DNA of 64,000 bases. Source: Phycisphaeraceae bacterium. Lineage in GTDB: Bacteria > Planctomycetota > Phycisphaerae > Phycisphaerales > UBA1924. The notes beneath the pieces were generated by a model. The model had not been told where the DNA came from and made no database searches. It saw only the letters and a list, made by a program, of their open reading frames with translations. The first letter of the stretch is position 1. Each line of letters opens with the position of its first letter. The position numbers and the translations under genes were made by a program. The stretch is taken from contig JAHBXL010000016.1 in NCBI GenBank assembly GCA_019636495.1, forward strand, positions 1 through 64,000, given 5' to 3'. Below are positions 38,024 to 45,328 of this stretch, piece by piece.

Positions 38024-40240
38024 CTAGACAAACCGGCTCACCACCGTGTTTGCCCCGCGGGTCGCGATCTCGTCCTTTATGGCCTCGACGAAGCCGGTGA
38101 GGGACATGGTGCCGAGGTCCTTCATGTGGCCGCGGGCGCGGAGGGAGACTTGGCTGGCTTCGGCATCGCGCGGGCCGACGACGACCATGTACGGCACCTT
38201 CCAGTCCGCGGCGTCCTTGATCTTGGCCTGGATGCGTTCGTTGGTTTCGTCGAGGGTGACGCGGACGCCGGCCGCGCGGAGTGCCTGCTCCACCTGCCGC
38301 GCGTAGTCGGCGGTCTTCTCGGAGATGGGCAGCACGCGGACCTGCTCGGGGGCGAGCCAGGTGGGGAAGGCGCCGGCAAAGTGCTCGATCAGCACGCCGC
38401 AGAAGCGCTCCATGCTGCCGAAGGGCGCGCGGTGGATGACGACGGGGCGGTGCGGCTTGTTGTCCGGCCCGATGTACGACAGGTCGAACCGGATCGCCAT
38501 GTTATAATCGACCTGCACGGTCCCCAGTTGCCACTCGCGGCCGATGACGTCCTTCACAACAAAGTCGATTTTCGGGCCGTAGAACGCGGCCTCGCCCGGC
38601 TCCTTGCTGAAAGGAACGCCGAGAGACTCCGCCGCGGCGAGGCATGCGGCCTCGGCCTTGTCCCAACTCTCCTTCGTGCCGGTGTACTTGCCGGAGTCCG
38701 GGTCGCGCATGCCGACGCGGACGCGGTAGTCCTTCATGCCGAGGACTTTGAATATGACCTTGACGAGTTCGAGGCAGCCCTGGATCTCGGCCGGGACCTG
38801 CTCCTCGGTGCAGAACAGGTGGGCATCATCCTGGGTGAAACCGCGCACGCGGGTCATGCCGTTGAGTTCGCCCGATTGCTCCCAGCGGTACACCGTGCCG
38901 AACTCGGCCAGGCGCACGGGCATGTCGCGGTAGGAGTGCGGCGCGCTGGCGAAGATCCTCGCGTGGTGAGGGCAGTTCATCGGCTTGAGCATGAAGCCGG
39001 AGACGAGTTGCTCATCGGGGATGACGCGGTCGGGCGCGATGGTCTGCGCCTTGGTCCGCTCGTTGATGCCGGAGGCCAGATGCGCCGAGACACCCTCGAC
39101 GCGGCGCATCACTTCCGCGCATGAGCAGCCCTCATCGGCGAGGCGGTCGAGGGCATCGCGCTCGACGATCGGGGGGAACTGCGACTCTTTGTAATAGGGG
39201 AAGTGGCCGGAAGTCTTGTAGAGATCGAGCGAGCCGATGTGCGGGGTGAAGACCTCGGTGTAGCCCTGCTTCTTGAGTTCGCTGCCGATGAAGTTCTGGA
39301 GTTCCTTGCGGACGATGGAGCCATTGGGGGTCCAAAGGACGAGGCCTTGGCCGACCATCTCATCGATGTGGAAGAGGCGGAGTTGCTTGCCGATGACGCG
39401 GTGGTCGCGCTTCTTGGCTTCATCCAGTTGGTTGAGATAGGCATCGAGTTCGGCCTGGGTGGCGAAGGCGGTGCCGTAGACGCGGGTGAGGCGGTCGGAG
39501 TTCTCATCCCCGTGCCAGTAACTGGAGGCGAGGGACATGACCTTGACCGCGCCGATGCGGCCGGTGGAGGGGACGTGCGGGCCGCGGCAGAGATCGTTCC
39601 AGACGCCCGGCATTGGTTCCCCGGTGTAGTAGAAGCTCAATTTCGCGCCAGGGCAATCACTCTCAGTGACGGCTACATGGCCACTCACCAGTCCATTGAG
39701 TAGTTCAGCGGCGCGCTTGGGGATGACCGCACGGGCGGCGTTGTCGATCTTGTACTTGCTGCCCTCACCCTGAAGCCGGGACATCCCTTCCGGTGCGGAA
39801 GAATCCACGCGAGTAAACGGCCTGTCCTCGGCAATGATCTTCTTCATCTCGGCTTCGACCGCCGCGAAGTCGCCTTCTTTGAGCGGGCGGTTGTCGGGGA
39901 ACTTGATGTCGTAGTAGAAGCCGGTGGCCAGGGGTGGGCCGTACACGAGTTGCGCCTCGGGGACGATCCGCTGGATCGCCTCGGCCATGATGTGCGCGGC
40001 GGAGTGGCGGATGAGCATCAGCGCATCGGGGTCGGCCTGCTTGTCGCGGGTCTTCTCGGTGACGATGGCCAGCGAGCAGTCGCGGTCGATCAACGTGGAG
40101 AGGTCGCGCAGTTCGCCATCAATCTTGCAGCCCAGCGCGGCCTGCGCGAGGCGCGGGCCGATCGCCTCGGCGACCTGCCGCGCGGTGATGGGGGAGGCGA
40201 ACTCCTTGATGGAGCCATCGGGAAGGGTGATGCGTGGCAT
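38024..40240 (-). CDS. thrS: threonine--tRNA ligase
   Basis: A 738-residue class II synthetase that charges tRNA-Thr. TGS domain (1-62), editing domain with HxxxH (His79, His83), catalytic core with KPMNCPHH (zinc Cys), motif 2 YRWEQSGELNGMTRVRGFTQ and motif 3 HRAPFGSMERFCGVLIEH, and the C-terminal anticodon domain. It is about 90 residues longer than the E. coli enzyme; much of this is an insertion of about 40 residues just before MLKPMNCP. AGGAAGAA precedes the ATG. The leader upstream carries a Thr-rich peptide and a terminator. Confidence 0.97.
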   Translation of the reverse strand: MPRITLPDGSIKEFASPITARQVAEAIGPRLAQAALGCKIDGELRDLSTLIDRDCSLAIVTEKTRDKQADPDALMLIRHSAAHIMAEAIQRIVPEAQLVYGPPLATGFYYDIKFPDNRPLKEGDFAAVEAEMKKIIAEDRPFTRVDSSAPEGMSRLQGEGSKYKIDNAARAVIPKRAAELLNGLVSGHVAVTESDCPGAKLSFYYTGEPMPGVWNDLCRGPHVPSTGRIGAVKVMSLASSYWHGDENSDRLTRVYGTAFATQAELDAYLNQLDEAKKRDHRVIGKQLRLFHIDEMVGQGLVLWTPNGSIVRKELQNFIGSELKKQGYTEVFTPHIGSLDLYKTSGHFPYYKESQFPPIVERDALDRLADEGCSCAEVMRRVEGVSAHLASGINERTKAQTIAPDRVIPDEQLVSGFMLKPMNCPHHARIFASAPHSYRDMPVRLAEFGTVYRWEQSGELNGMTRVRGFTQDDAHLFCTEEQVPAEIQGCLELVKVIFKVLGMKDYRVRVGMRDPDSGKYTGTKESWDKAEAACLAAAESLGVPFSKEPGEAAFYGPKIDFVVKDVIGREWQLGTVQVDYNMAIRFDLSYIGPDNKPHRPVVIHRAPFGSMERFCGVLIEHFAGAFPTWLAPEQVRVLPISEKTADYARQVEQALRAAGVRVTLDETNERIQAKIKDAADWKVPYMVVVGPRDAEASQVSLRARGHMKDLGTMSLTGFVEAIKDEIATRGANTVVSRFV

Positions 40241-40311
40241 GGGGCTTCTTCCTGATTCTGCGATCTTCTTCGCCGGTCGATTCGGCCGGACAGGGGGTGG
40301 ATGGTCAAACG

Positions 40312-40337
40312 AAAAAGCCCGGCTTCGGGCCGGGCTT
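40312..40337 (-). terminator. Rho-independent terminator/attenuator in the thrS leader
   Basis: On the minus strand: AAGCCCGGC, 5-nt loop CCGAA, GCCGGGCTT, then TTTC. A perfect 9-bp stem 72 nt before the thrS ATG and 30 nt after the stop of the leader peptide. As placed it would block thrS transcription unless an alternative RNA fold forms. Confidence 0.88.
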
Positions 40338-40367
40338 GGTCAGGATACGCGCACAGCGGGCTCGGCC

Positions 40368-40421
40368 TCACCCGCGGCGGCTCATCTCGGTCGTCGTGGT
40401 GATGGTCTGGCCGAACGGCAT
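40368..40421 (-). CDS. threonine-rich leader peptide of the thrS attenuator
   Basis: A 17-residue ORF, MPFGQTITTTTEMSRRG, with Thr codons at positions 6 and 8-11 (ACC, ACC, ACG, ACG, ACC). It lies ahead of thrS on the same strand and is followed by a perfect terminator. This is the arrangement of E. coli thrL-type attenuators, in which ribosome stalling at Thr codons lets RNA polymerase read through. There is no Shine-Dalgarno (GGAGG is 20 nt away), but a TACGCT box lies exactly 6 nt before the ATG, matching the leaderless pattern of this genome. The segment GAGCCCGC just after the stop (40356-40363) resembles the 5' arm of the terminator and could compete for its 3' arm. Confidence 0.72.
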   Translation of the reverse strand: MPFGQTITTTTEMSRRG

Positions 40422-40427
40422 CTGTCA

Positions 40428-40433
40428 AGCGTA
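40428..40433 (-). promoter_or_regulatory. candidate -10 box (TACGCT) for the thrS leader transcript
   Basis: TACGCT, then 6 nt (TGACAG), then the leader-peptide ATG at 40421 on the minus strand. It would make a leaderless transcript beginning at the peptide start. Confidence 0.5.
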
Positions 40434-40594
40434 CGCACGCCCTCCGGCGGCCTCCAGAGGCCGACTGAGGCGGGTTGCGGTGCGAGGCCGGCGAGCGATG
40501 GGGAAAGGCCGACTGCTGGCATGCTCGCCCAAAATCTTCCAGAAACCGCGAATCGGCGAAACCTGGCAGGGGGTTTGCCCGTATCTGCATTAAA

Positions 40595-40617
40595 GATATA
40601 TCCATAGTCGATATATC
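40595..40617 (+). promoter_or_regulatory. likely PadR operator: two GATATATC palindromes
   Basis: GATATATC at 40595-40602 and 40610-40617, centres 15 bp apart, ending 19 nt before the padR-type ATG. The A/T-rich palindromes stand out in this GC-rich DNA and sit where an autoregulated promoter would be. Confidence 0.65.
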
Positions 40618-40636
40618 CGTCAACCCGAGGATGGCC

Positions 40637-41053
40637 ATGTCCAACGCGAACTCCAATCAGTCGCCCCTGCCCGCCGACAGCGAGGTCCTCATCCTCTCGC
40701 TCCTGGCTGATGGGCCCATGTACGGATACGCCATCTCCAAGCGCGCTGCCGCGGCTTCAGAGAACCAGTTCCGGCTTTCGCCGGGCGTGCTCTATCCCCT
40801 CCTGGCCAGCCTTGAGAAGCGCGGGCTGATCACCTCGCTCTGGGAGGTCATTCGGGCCGAGCGAACAGAGCAGGGTGCGGGCCGGGCAATCGAGGAAGCC
40901 GAGCCCGCCCGCGGCCGCCGGCGAAAGTGGTACCGGCTCACGCCGCGCGGCGAGTCTCACCTCGAAACCCGCATCGCCGCGCACCGTGCGCACATCGCGC
41001 TCATCGAGCGCTTCCTGCCCGCTCGGCCGCGGGCCGAGGAGGCCGGCCGATGA
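40637..41053 (+). CDS. PadR-family transcriptional regulator
   Basis: A 138-residue winged-helix repressor-type protein. The PadR core is clear: EVLILSLLADGPMYGYAISK, FRLSPGVLYPLLASLEKRGL and RRKWYRLTPRGESHL, then a short C-terminal dimerisation helix. The ATG at 40637 is preferred over 40631 because GAGG lies 6 nt upstream of it. Its stop overlaps the start of the HAAS-domain gene (ATGA). Members often sense a ligand and repress an adjacent operon; a GATATATC pair upstream is the likely operator. Confidence 0.9.
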   Translation: MSNANSNQSPLPADSEVLILSLLADGPMYGYAISKRAAAASENQFRLSPGVLYPLLASLEKRGLITSLWEVIRAERTEQGAGRAIEEAEPARGRRRKWYRLTPRGESHLETRIAAHRAHIALIERFLPARPRAEEAGR

Positions 41054-42369
41054 AGCGCACCATCGATCCGTCGCGACCGCGCGTCGAATCCCCGGCGCAA
41101 TGGCTCGATGAACTCGCCGCCGCGCTCCTGCTGCCTTTCGAGCGCAGCGAGGCCATCCGCGAGGAACTCGCCGAGCACCTGCGCGAGCGCATCCGTGATC
41201 TTCAACTCGAAGGTCTGAACGAGACCGACGCGTCCATCGCGGCGGTGAAGGAACTGGGGGACGCCGCGGCCGTTGCGCGGCGGTTTCGAATGGCCGAACG
41301 CACACCACACAGGAGAATGCTCATGAACCTTGCAGTGATCGGCATCGCGGGCGCGGCATTGGTGACCAGCGTCATCGCGTTGTCCGCGGCGCCAACGCCG
41401 CCCGCGACTCCGTCGCAGCCCGCGCAGGTCATGGCGCCCGGGGCCGCCGATTCCGCACAGGCTCGGCTCGATTCCGCCCTTGCCGGCGTCGAGTTCGCGG
41501 CACGCGAGATCATCGATTTCAACTCGCGGCGGGTGCGGGTCGAACACGCCTTGCGCGAAGCCCTGCCCCTCGCCATCGAACTGTCCGCGCAACTCGATGA
41601 AAGCAGCGGGATCCTCAGCACTGATCCGGTTCTGCGGCTCGCCCCGATCAAGGTCCAGAATGAACCGCTCGAAGCGGTTCTCAATGCCGCGGCAGAGAGG
41701 GCCGGCGTCCGCGCGGTTGTCCGATGGCCGCTGCTCGAGCAGATCGGCATCGCGCCCGACGACCTGGTCACGCTCGACATCCCCGCCACCGACCTCGGCG
41801 CGGCCATGGCCGCGATCAACGAGGCGCTGGGTGTCTTCGACCGCCAGCACCAGCGCTGGCTCGATTGTCGCGTGAGCAACGGCATCGTCGAGTTTGCGCC
41901 GCGCTCGTTCTTTGATCTGCGCGAGGCGACGGTCGTCCGCTACGACGTTGCGCCGCTGATCGACTCGGGCATCAGCATCGAGGACATCCGCGAACTCATC
42001 GCCCAGTTCGTTGAGCCAAACAACTGGGCCGACAATGGCGGCGACGTCGCCTACATGAAGCACGTTGGCGGCAGGCTCTTTGTCAAAGCCCCGCCGCGCA
42101 TGCACGACAGCATCAAGTGGTACATCGAGCAACTGCACGCGGGAGCGCAGACATCGCACAGCAGCGGCCGCCATGGACTGCTCGGAGATCTGCCGATCCT
42201 CGGGAGCATCTTTGGCGGCAGCGTGTACACCCAGGAGCGAGTGCCCTCAGTCCTGAGCACCCCAACGCACCTGCCGATCGGCTCTCACGCTGACTCCGGT
42301 CGGCTGATCGGAGTTCCCGATGCCGCCGTGGGGCCGGCCGGTCCCGCGCCCGTCGGGCCAGACCGCTGA
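41050..42369 (+). CDS. HAAS-domain single-pass membrane protein with STN-like periplasmic region
   Basis: A 439-residue protein translationally coupled to the PadR gene. Residues 15-80 are a HAAS/DUF1700-type domain (LDELAAALLLPFERSEAIRE, VKELGDAAAVARRFR) known to accompany PadR regulators. One membrane helix follows (about 92-112). The rest is extracytoplasmic. It has a region resembling a secretin/TonB short N-terminal domain (RLAPIKVQNEPLEAVLNAAA) and a later YDVAPLIDSGISIEDIRELI...WADNGGD...GRLFVKAPPRMHDSIK segment, typical of planctomycete secretin-like proteins. It may relay an envelope signal to PadR; that is inference. Confidence 0.78.
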   Translation: MKRTIDPSRPRVESPAQWLDELAAALLLPFERSEAIREELAEHLRERIRDLQLEGLNETDASIAAVKELGDAAAVARRFRMAERTPHRRMLMNLAVIGIAGAALVTSVIALSAAPTPPATPSQPAQVMAPGAADSAQARLDSALAGVEFAAREIIDFNSRRVRVEHALREALPLAIELSAQLDESSGILSTDPVLRLAPIKVQNEPLEAVLNAAAERAGVRAVVRWPLLEQIGIAPDDLVTLDIPATDLGAAMAAINEALGVFDRQHQRWLDCRVSNGIVEFAPRSFFDLREATVVRYDVAPLIDSGISIEDIRELIAQFVEPNNWADNGGDVAYMKHVGGRLFVKAPPRMHDSIKWYIEQLHAGAQTSHSSGRHGLLGDLPILGSIFGGSVYTQERVPSVLSTPTHLPIGSHADSGRLIGVPDAAVGPAGPAPVGPDR

Positions 42370-42416
42370 GCACGCCAGCCCCCGCCGCGATGTCGCACTC
42401 GGGGCGCTCGCGGCGG

Positions 42417-42422
42417 TATCCT
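42417..42422 (+). promoter_or_regulatory. candidate -10 box (TATCCT) of a leaderless mRNA
   Basis: CGG-TATCCT, 6 nt (CCGGGC), then the ATG at 42429; no Shine-Dalgarno. Confidence 0.55.
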
Positions 42423-42428
42423 CCGGGC

Positions 42429-43235
42429 ATGCACGACCTGGCCGTCTACGCGCTGGAGTTCGAGCCGACCACGCCGCGGGTCGTGCCCATGGTGAGCATG
42501 TGGTTCGCGGGGCAGGACCCCGTGACCCAGCGCTGGCACTGGAGCGCGATGCGCCCATCGATTCCGCGGCAGATGCGGCAGATCGTGCGGCAGTTGCACC
42601 GGTCGGTCCGGCCGTGCCTGTTCCTGTCCAGCATGTTCGGCATGGTGCCCAAGAAGACCCCCGACGACCCGATGGGCATCGACGGTGTCCCTGAGTATCT
42701 CTCGCGCGCCTATGTGGATGGGTACACCGAGAGCCTGCAGTTGCTGGCCCGCGGCCTGCGGGCCGATGGCATCGACCCCCGCGCGCTCGACCTCTACATC
42801 GACATGGAGGCCGGGGACCATGCCATCGCGCCGATGAAGAAGGTGTTGAATGACTCAGGGTTCCTGCCGACGCCCCCGGCGTGCAAGTACCGCTTTGTCG
42901 CCAACTTCGGCACGGTGCCGCACAGCGCGGGCGCGAACTTCGTGCAGGAGATTCCCGGCGGGATCGACGGCCGGACCGCGTGCATCAACACCTACTGGGT
43001 GGACCACGTGCCCTTTGACCCGGAGAAGATCGCGGAGGTCATCCGGGCCAATCAGTGGTCGGTCGCCGTGATCAGCGAGCCCAAGTACCACCGCGACTTC
43101 CGTGCCAACATCCGCCTGTGGATCGAGGCCGGGTGCCGCCGGTTCATCATCTTTCGGGGCGACGAGGACAGCAAGCGGCCGGAGGTCTGTCGCGAGCAGG
43201 ACCGCCTGACCCACGAGGCCTTTTTCGGCGATTGA
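42429..43235 (+). CDS. protein of unknown function
   Basis: A 268-residue soluble protein that I cannot place. It has no signal peptide or membrane segment. Conserved-looking phrases include LYIDMEAGDHAIAPMKK, YRFVANFGTVPHSAGANF, NTYWVDHVPFDPEKIAEVI and IRLWIEAGCRRFIIFRGDED, which suggest an alpha/beta enzyme, possibly a barrel. The two Asp/Glu near DMEAGD and the HSAG segment could be functional but this is guesswork. Confidence 0.7.
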   Translation: MHDLAVYALEFEPTTPRVVPMVSMWFAGQDPVTQRWHWSAMRPSIPRQMRQIVRQLHRSVRPCLFLSSMFGMVPKKTPDDPMGIDGVPEYLSRAYVDGYTESLQLLARGLRADGIDPRALDLYIDMEAGDHAIAPMKKVLNDSGFLPTPPACKYRFVANFGTVPHSAGANFVQEIPGGIDGRTACINTYWVDHVPFDPEKIAEVIRANQWSVAVISEPKYHRDFRANIRLWIEAGCRRFIIFRGDEDSKRPEVCREQDRLTHEAFFGD

Positions 43236-43321
43236 TGCCGTCGGCGGGCCCCCGGAGGTTGACGCGGGGAGCGAACATCCGCAAGATACGCGGCCGGAAA
43301 CTCCGGCGGGGCGTGGCGGCG

Positions 43322-43828
43322 ATGGAAGGGCTGTGCCGCGTGATCTGTCCGTTTTGCGAGGCCAACGACGACAAGGTGATCGACAGCCGCGCCAGCGATG
43401 CGGGCCGCGTCGTGCGCCGACGGCGCGAATGCCTGAAGTGCCACAAGCGGTTCACGACCTATGAGCGGGTCGAGGAGTCGGCCCGGTTGATGGTCATCAA
43501 GCGCGATGGCACGCACGTGCCCTTCAACCGTGAGAACATCCTGCGGGGCATCGCCGCGGCGATCGGCAAGCGGCCGATCCCCGAGGAGACCAAGGTGCGG
43601 CTTGTCGATGAGATCGAGGAAGAGGTGCATCGCGAGTTCGAGCGCGAGGTGCCCAGCCGGATCATCGGCGAGAAGGCGATGGCCAAACTCCGCGATACCG
43701 ACAGCGTGGCGTATGTGCGGTTCGCCAGCGAGTACTACAAGTTCGAGAACGTCGGGCAGTTCGTCGAGGAACTCAAGGTGCTCGATGCCCGGCCCAAGGA
43801 TGTGAAGGACCAGGCGAGACTGTTCTGA
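43322..43828 (+). CDS. nrdR: transcriptional repressor NrdR
   Basis: The zinc-ribbon plus ATP-cone repressor of ribonucleotide reductase genes. Zinc ligands Cys9-x2-Cys12 and Cys37-x2-Cys40 (CPFC...CLKC), the DNA-contacting RRRRECLKCHKRFTTYER, and the ATP-cone from VIKRDGTHVPFNRENILRGI to YVRFASEYYKF. At 168 residues it is slightly long. An in-frame GTG at 43340 would give the more usual start M-I-C-P-F-C. Confidence 0.95.
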   Translation: MEGLCRVICPFCEANDDKVIDSRASDAGRVVRRRRECLKCHKRFTTYERVEESARLMVIKRDGTHVPFNRENILRGIAAAIGKRPIPEETKVRLVDEIEEEVHREFEREVPSRIIGEKAMAKLRDTDSVAYVRFASEYYKFENVGQFVEELKVLDARPKDVKDQARLF

Positions 43829-43837
43829 GCGAAGGCA

Positions 43838-43922
43838 GGTCCTGGGTCCTGGAGTTCTGGGTCCTGAGTTCTCACAGAAATGGCGGGGTTCGGCAGGACT
43901 CAGGACAGCAGGACTCAGGACA
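43838..43922. repeat. intergenic inverted/tandem repeat built on GGACTCAGGAC
   Basis: GGTCCTG is repeated three times (43838-43867) on the left. On the right are two exact tandem copies of GCAGGACTCAGGACA (43893-43907 and 43908-43922). Left and right parts are inverted relative to each other (TCCTGAGT against ACTCAGGA), so the RNA or DNA could form a cruciform. It fills the nrdR-scoA gap. Confidence 0.65.
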
Positions 43923-43949
43923 CGATGCTCCCGGTTCCTTTGCCAGCAA

Positions 43950-43955
43950 TACCCT
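43950..43955 (+). promoter_or_regulatory. candidate -10 box (TACCCT) of leaderless scoA mRNA
   Basis: TACCCT, 6 nt (CTGCCT), then the ATG at 43962; no Shine-Dalgarno. Confidence 0.5.
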
Positions 43956-43961
43956 CTGCCT

Positions 43962-44780
43962 ATGGCCAACAAACTCTTCAACACGACCGCCGAGGCATTC
44001 GCCGATCTGAGATCCAAGGGCGTCATCCGCGACGGCATGACCGTAATGGTGGGGGGCTTCGGGCTGTGCGGGATCCCCGAACAGTTGATCATCGCGCTGC
44101 GCGACAGCGGCGTGAAGGGGCTGACATGCATCAGCAACAACGCCGGCGTGGATGACTGGGGCTTGGGGCTCCTTCTCCAGACCCGCCAGATCAGCAAGAT
44201 GATCAGTTCCTACGTCGGCGAGAACGCGACGTTTGAGAAACAGTTCCTGCAAGGCGAACTGGAAGTCGAGTTCAACCCGCAGGGGACGCTGGCGGAGCGC
44301 ATCCGCGCGGGGGGCGCGGGCATCCCGGCGTTCTACACGGCGACGGGGGCGGGGACGGTGGTGGCCGATGGCAAGGAGACGCGGCAGTTGCTGCGGCCGA
44401 GCCAGGGTGTTGGCGGGGCGACGATTCCCGGGCGCGGATTCGCGGGGCGCGAAGGGAAGCAGGGGGGGGCGGGGGGTTCAGCGACGCAGTCGGGCGAGGC
44501 GCGCGAGTACGTGCTCGAGACTGGGTTGTACGCCGACCTGACGCTGGTGAAGGCGCACAAGGCCGACCCGTTCGGGAACTTGGTGTACCGCAAGACCTCG
44601 CGGAACTTCAACCCCATGATGGCGACCGCCGCGGCGTTTGTCATCGCGGAAGTGGAAGAGGTGGTGGGCCTGGGCGAGATCGAAGCCGATGCGGTGCACA
44701 CGCCGGGCAACTACGTGGACCGGATCGTGAAGACGACGAGCGAGAAGCGGATCGAGCAAAGGACGGTGAGGAAGAGTTGA
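43962..44780 (+). CDS. scoA: 3-oxoacid CoA-transferase subunit A, without adjacent subunit B
   Basis: The A subunit of a succinyl-CoA:acetoacetate type CoA-transferase. Motifs: MVGGFGLCGIPEQLI (oxyanion-type glycine loop), ISNNAG, GLGLLL, FNPQGTLAERIRAGGAGIPAFYT and ARNFNP-like SRNFNPMMATAA. Length 272 against about 235 in the family: the difference is a Gly-rich insertion of about 39 residues after ADGKETRQ, encoded by a G-tract region near 44460. The active-site Glu lies in subunit B, which is not encoded next door, so the enzyme is incomplete unless B is elsewhere. Confidence 0.88.
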   Translation: MANKLFNTTAEAFADLRSKGVIRDGMTVMVGGFGLCGIPEQLIIALRDSGVKGLTCISNNAGVDDWGLGLLLQTRQISKMISSYVGENATFEKQFLQGELEVEFNPQGTLAERIRAGGAGIPAFYTATGAGTVVADGKETRQLLRPSQGVGGATIPGRGFAGREGKQGGAGGSATQSGEAREYVLETGLYADLTLVKAHKADPFGNLVYRKTSRNFNPMMATAAAFVIAEVEEVVGLGEIEADAVHTPGNYVDRIVKTTSEKRIEQRTVRKS

Positions 44781-45001
44781 AGTGCACGATTTGTAAAGTC
44801 GGCATTTCGGCACCGGGGCTCGTGACCGTGACTCTTGAGCGTGGTGGGTCAACAATCGTGTTCAAGGGGGTTCCTGCACAAGTGTGCGAGAACTGTGGCA
44901 AGCAGTATGTCGAAGAGAGCGTGTCGTCTGACCTTCTGAAACAAGCACACGCGGCGGTGGGGAACGGTGTGCAGGTCGAGGTTCGCTCGTTTGCCGCGTG
45001 A
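44777..45001 (+). CDS. YgiT-type zinc finger protein (orphan antitoxin-like)
   Basis: A 74-residue protein with two CxxC pairs: CTIC near the N-terminus and CENC in the middle (QVCENCGKQYVEE), as in the zinc-binding N-domain of MqsA/YgiT. The start is TTG and overlaps the scoA stop. Such genes usually follow a small DUF4258 toxin-like gene; none is present here, and the helix-turn-helix half of full MqsA is missing. The gene is visibly less GC-rich than its neighbours, suggesting it was acquired. Confidence 0.78.
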   Translation: MKCTICKVGISAPGLVTVTLERGGSTIVFKGVPAQVCENCGKQYVEESVSSDLLKQAHAAVGNGVQVEVRSFAA

Positions 45002-45022
45002 TGGAATCGCCTGGACGCCTGT

Positions 45023-45292
45023 ATGCGCCTCACGCTCGGCATCATCCTCACTCTTCTCGGCGGCGTGGTGGCCATCATCGGCCTGCTCGGCGCGCTGAAC
45101 GAACTGGTCTCGCTGTACTCGTCGGCGATGAATGACCCGCTCGCGGCGGATGCGCCCGAGGGCAAGGCCGTCGGCGCGGCGATGTTCCGCTGGGCAATCA
45201 TCGGCGCGGTCGGCGTGCCGTTCCTGCTGGTCGGTTCGGTGCTGCTGAAGATCTCGCTGTTTCAGAGGCTCCGCGGCCGGCGCGGCCGGTAG
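45023..45292 (+). CDS. small membrane protein of unknown function
   Basis: An 89-residue protein with two hydrophobic helices (LTLGIILTLLGGVVAIIGLL and WAIIGAVGVPFLLVGSVLL) and a basic C-terminus (RLRGRRGR). No family recognised. It starts 21 nt after the zinc-finger gene. Confidence 0.6.
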   Translation: MRLTLGIILTLLGGVVAIIGLLGALNELVSLYSSAMNDPLAADAPEGKAVGAAMFRWAIIGAVGVPFLLVGSVLLKISLFQRLRGRRGR

Positions 45293-45315
45293 CGCCGGTC
45301 GATAGACCCCGCGCG

Positions 45316-45321
45316 TACCCT
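45316..45321 (+). promoter_or_regulatory. candidate -10 box (TACCCT) of a leaderless mRNA
   Basis: TACCCT, 7 nt (TTGCCCC), then the ATG at 45329; no Shine-Dalgarno. Confidence 0.5.
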
Positions 45322-45328
45322 TTGCCCC

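Noticed and set aside
40423..40428. TTGACA on the minus strand just before the thrS leader peptide as a -35 box
   Set aside because: No -10-like hexamer occurs 16-18 nt downstream, and such a promoter would start inside the leader peptide. The TACGCT box overlapping this spot fits better.
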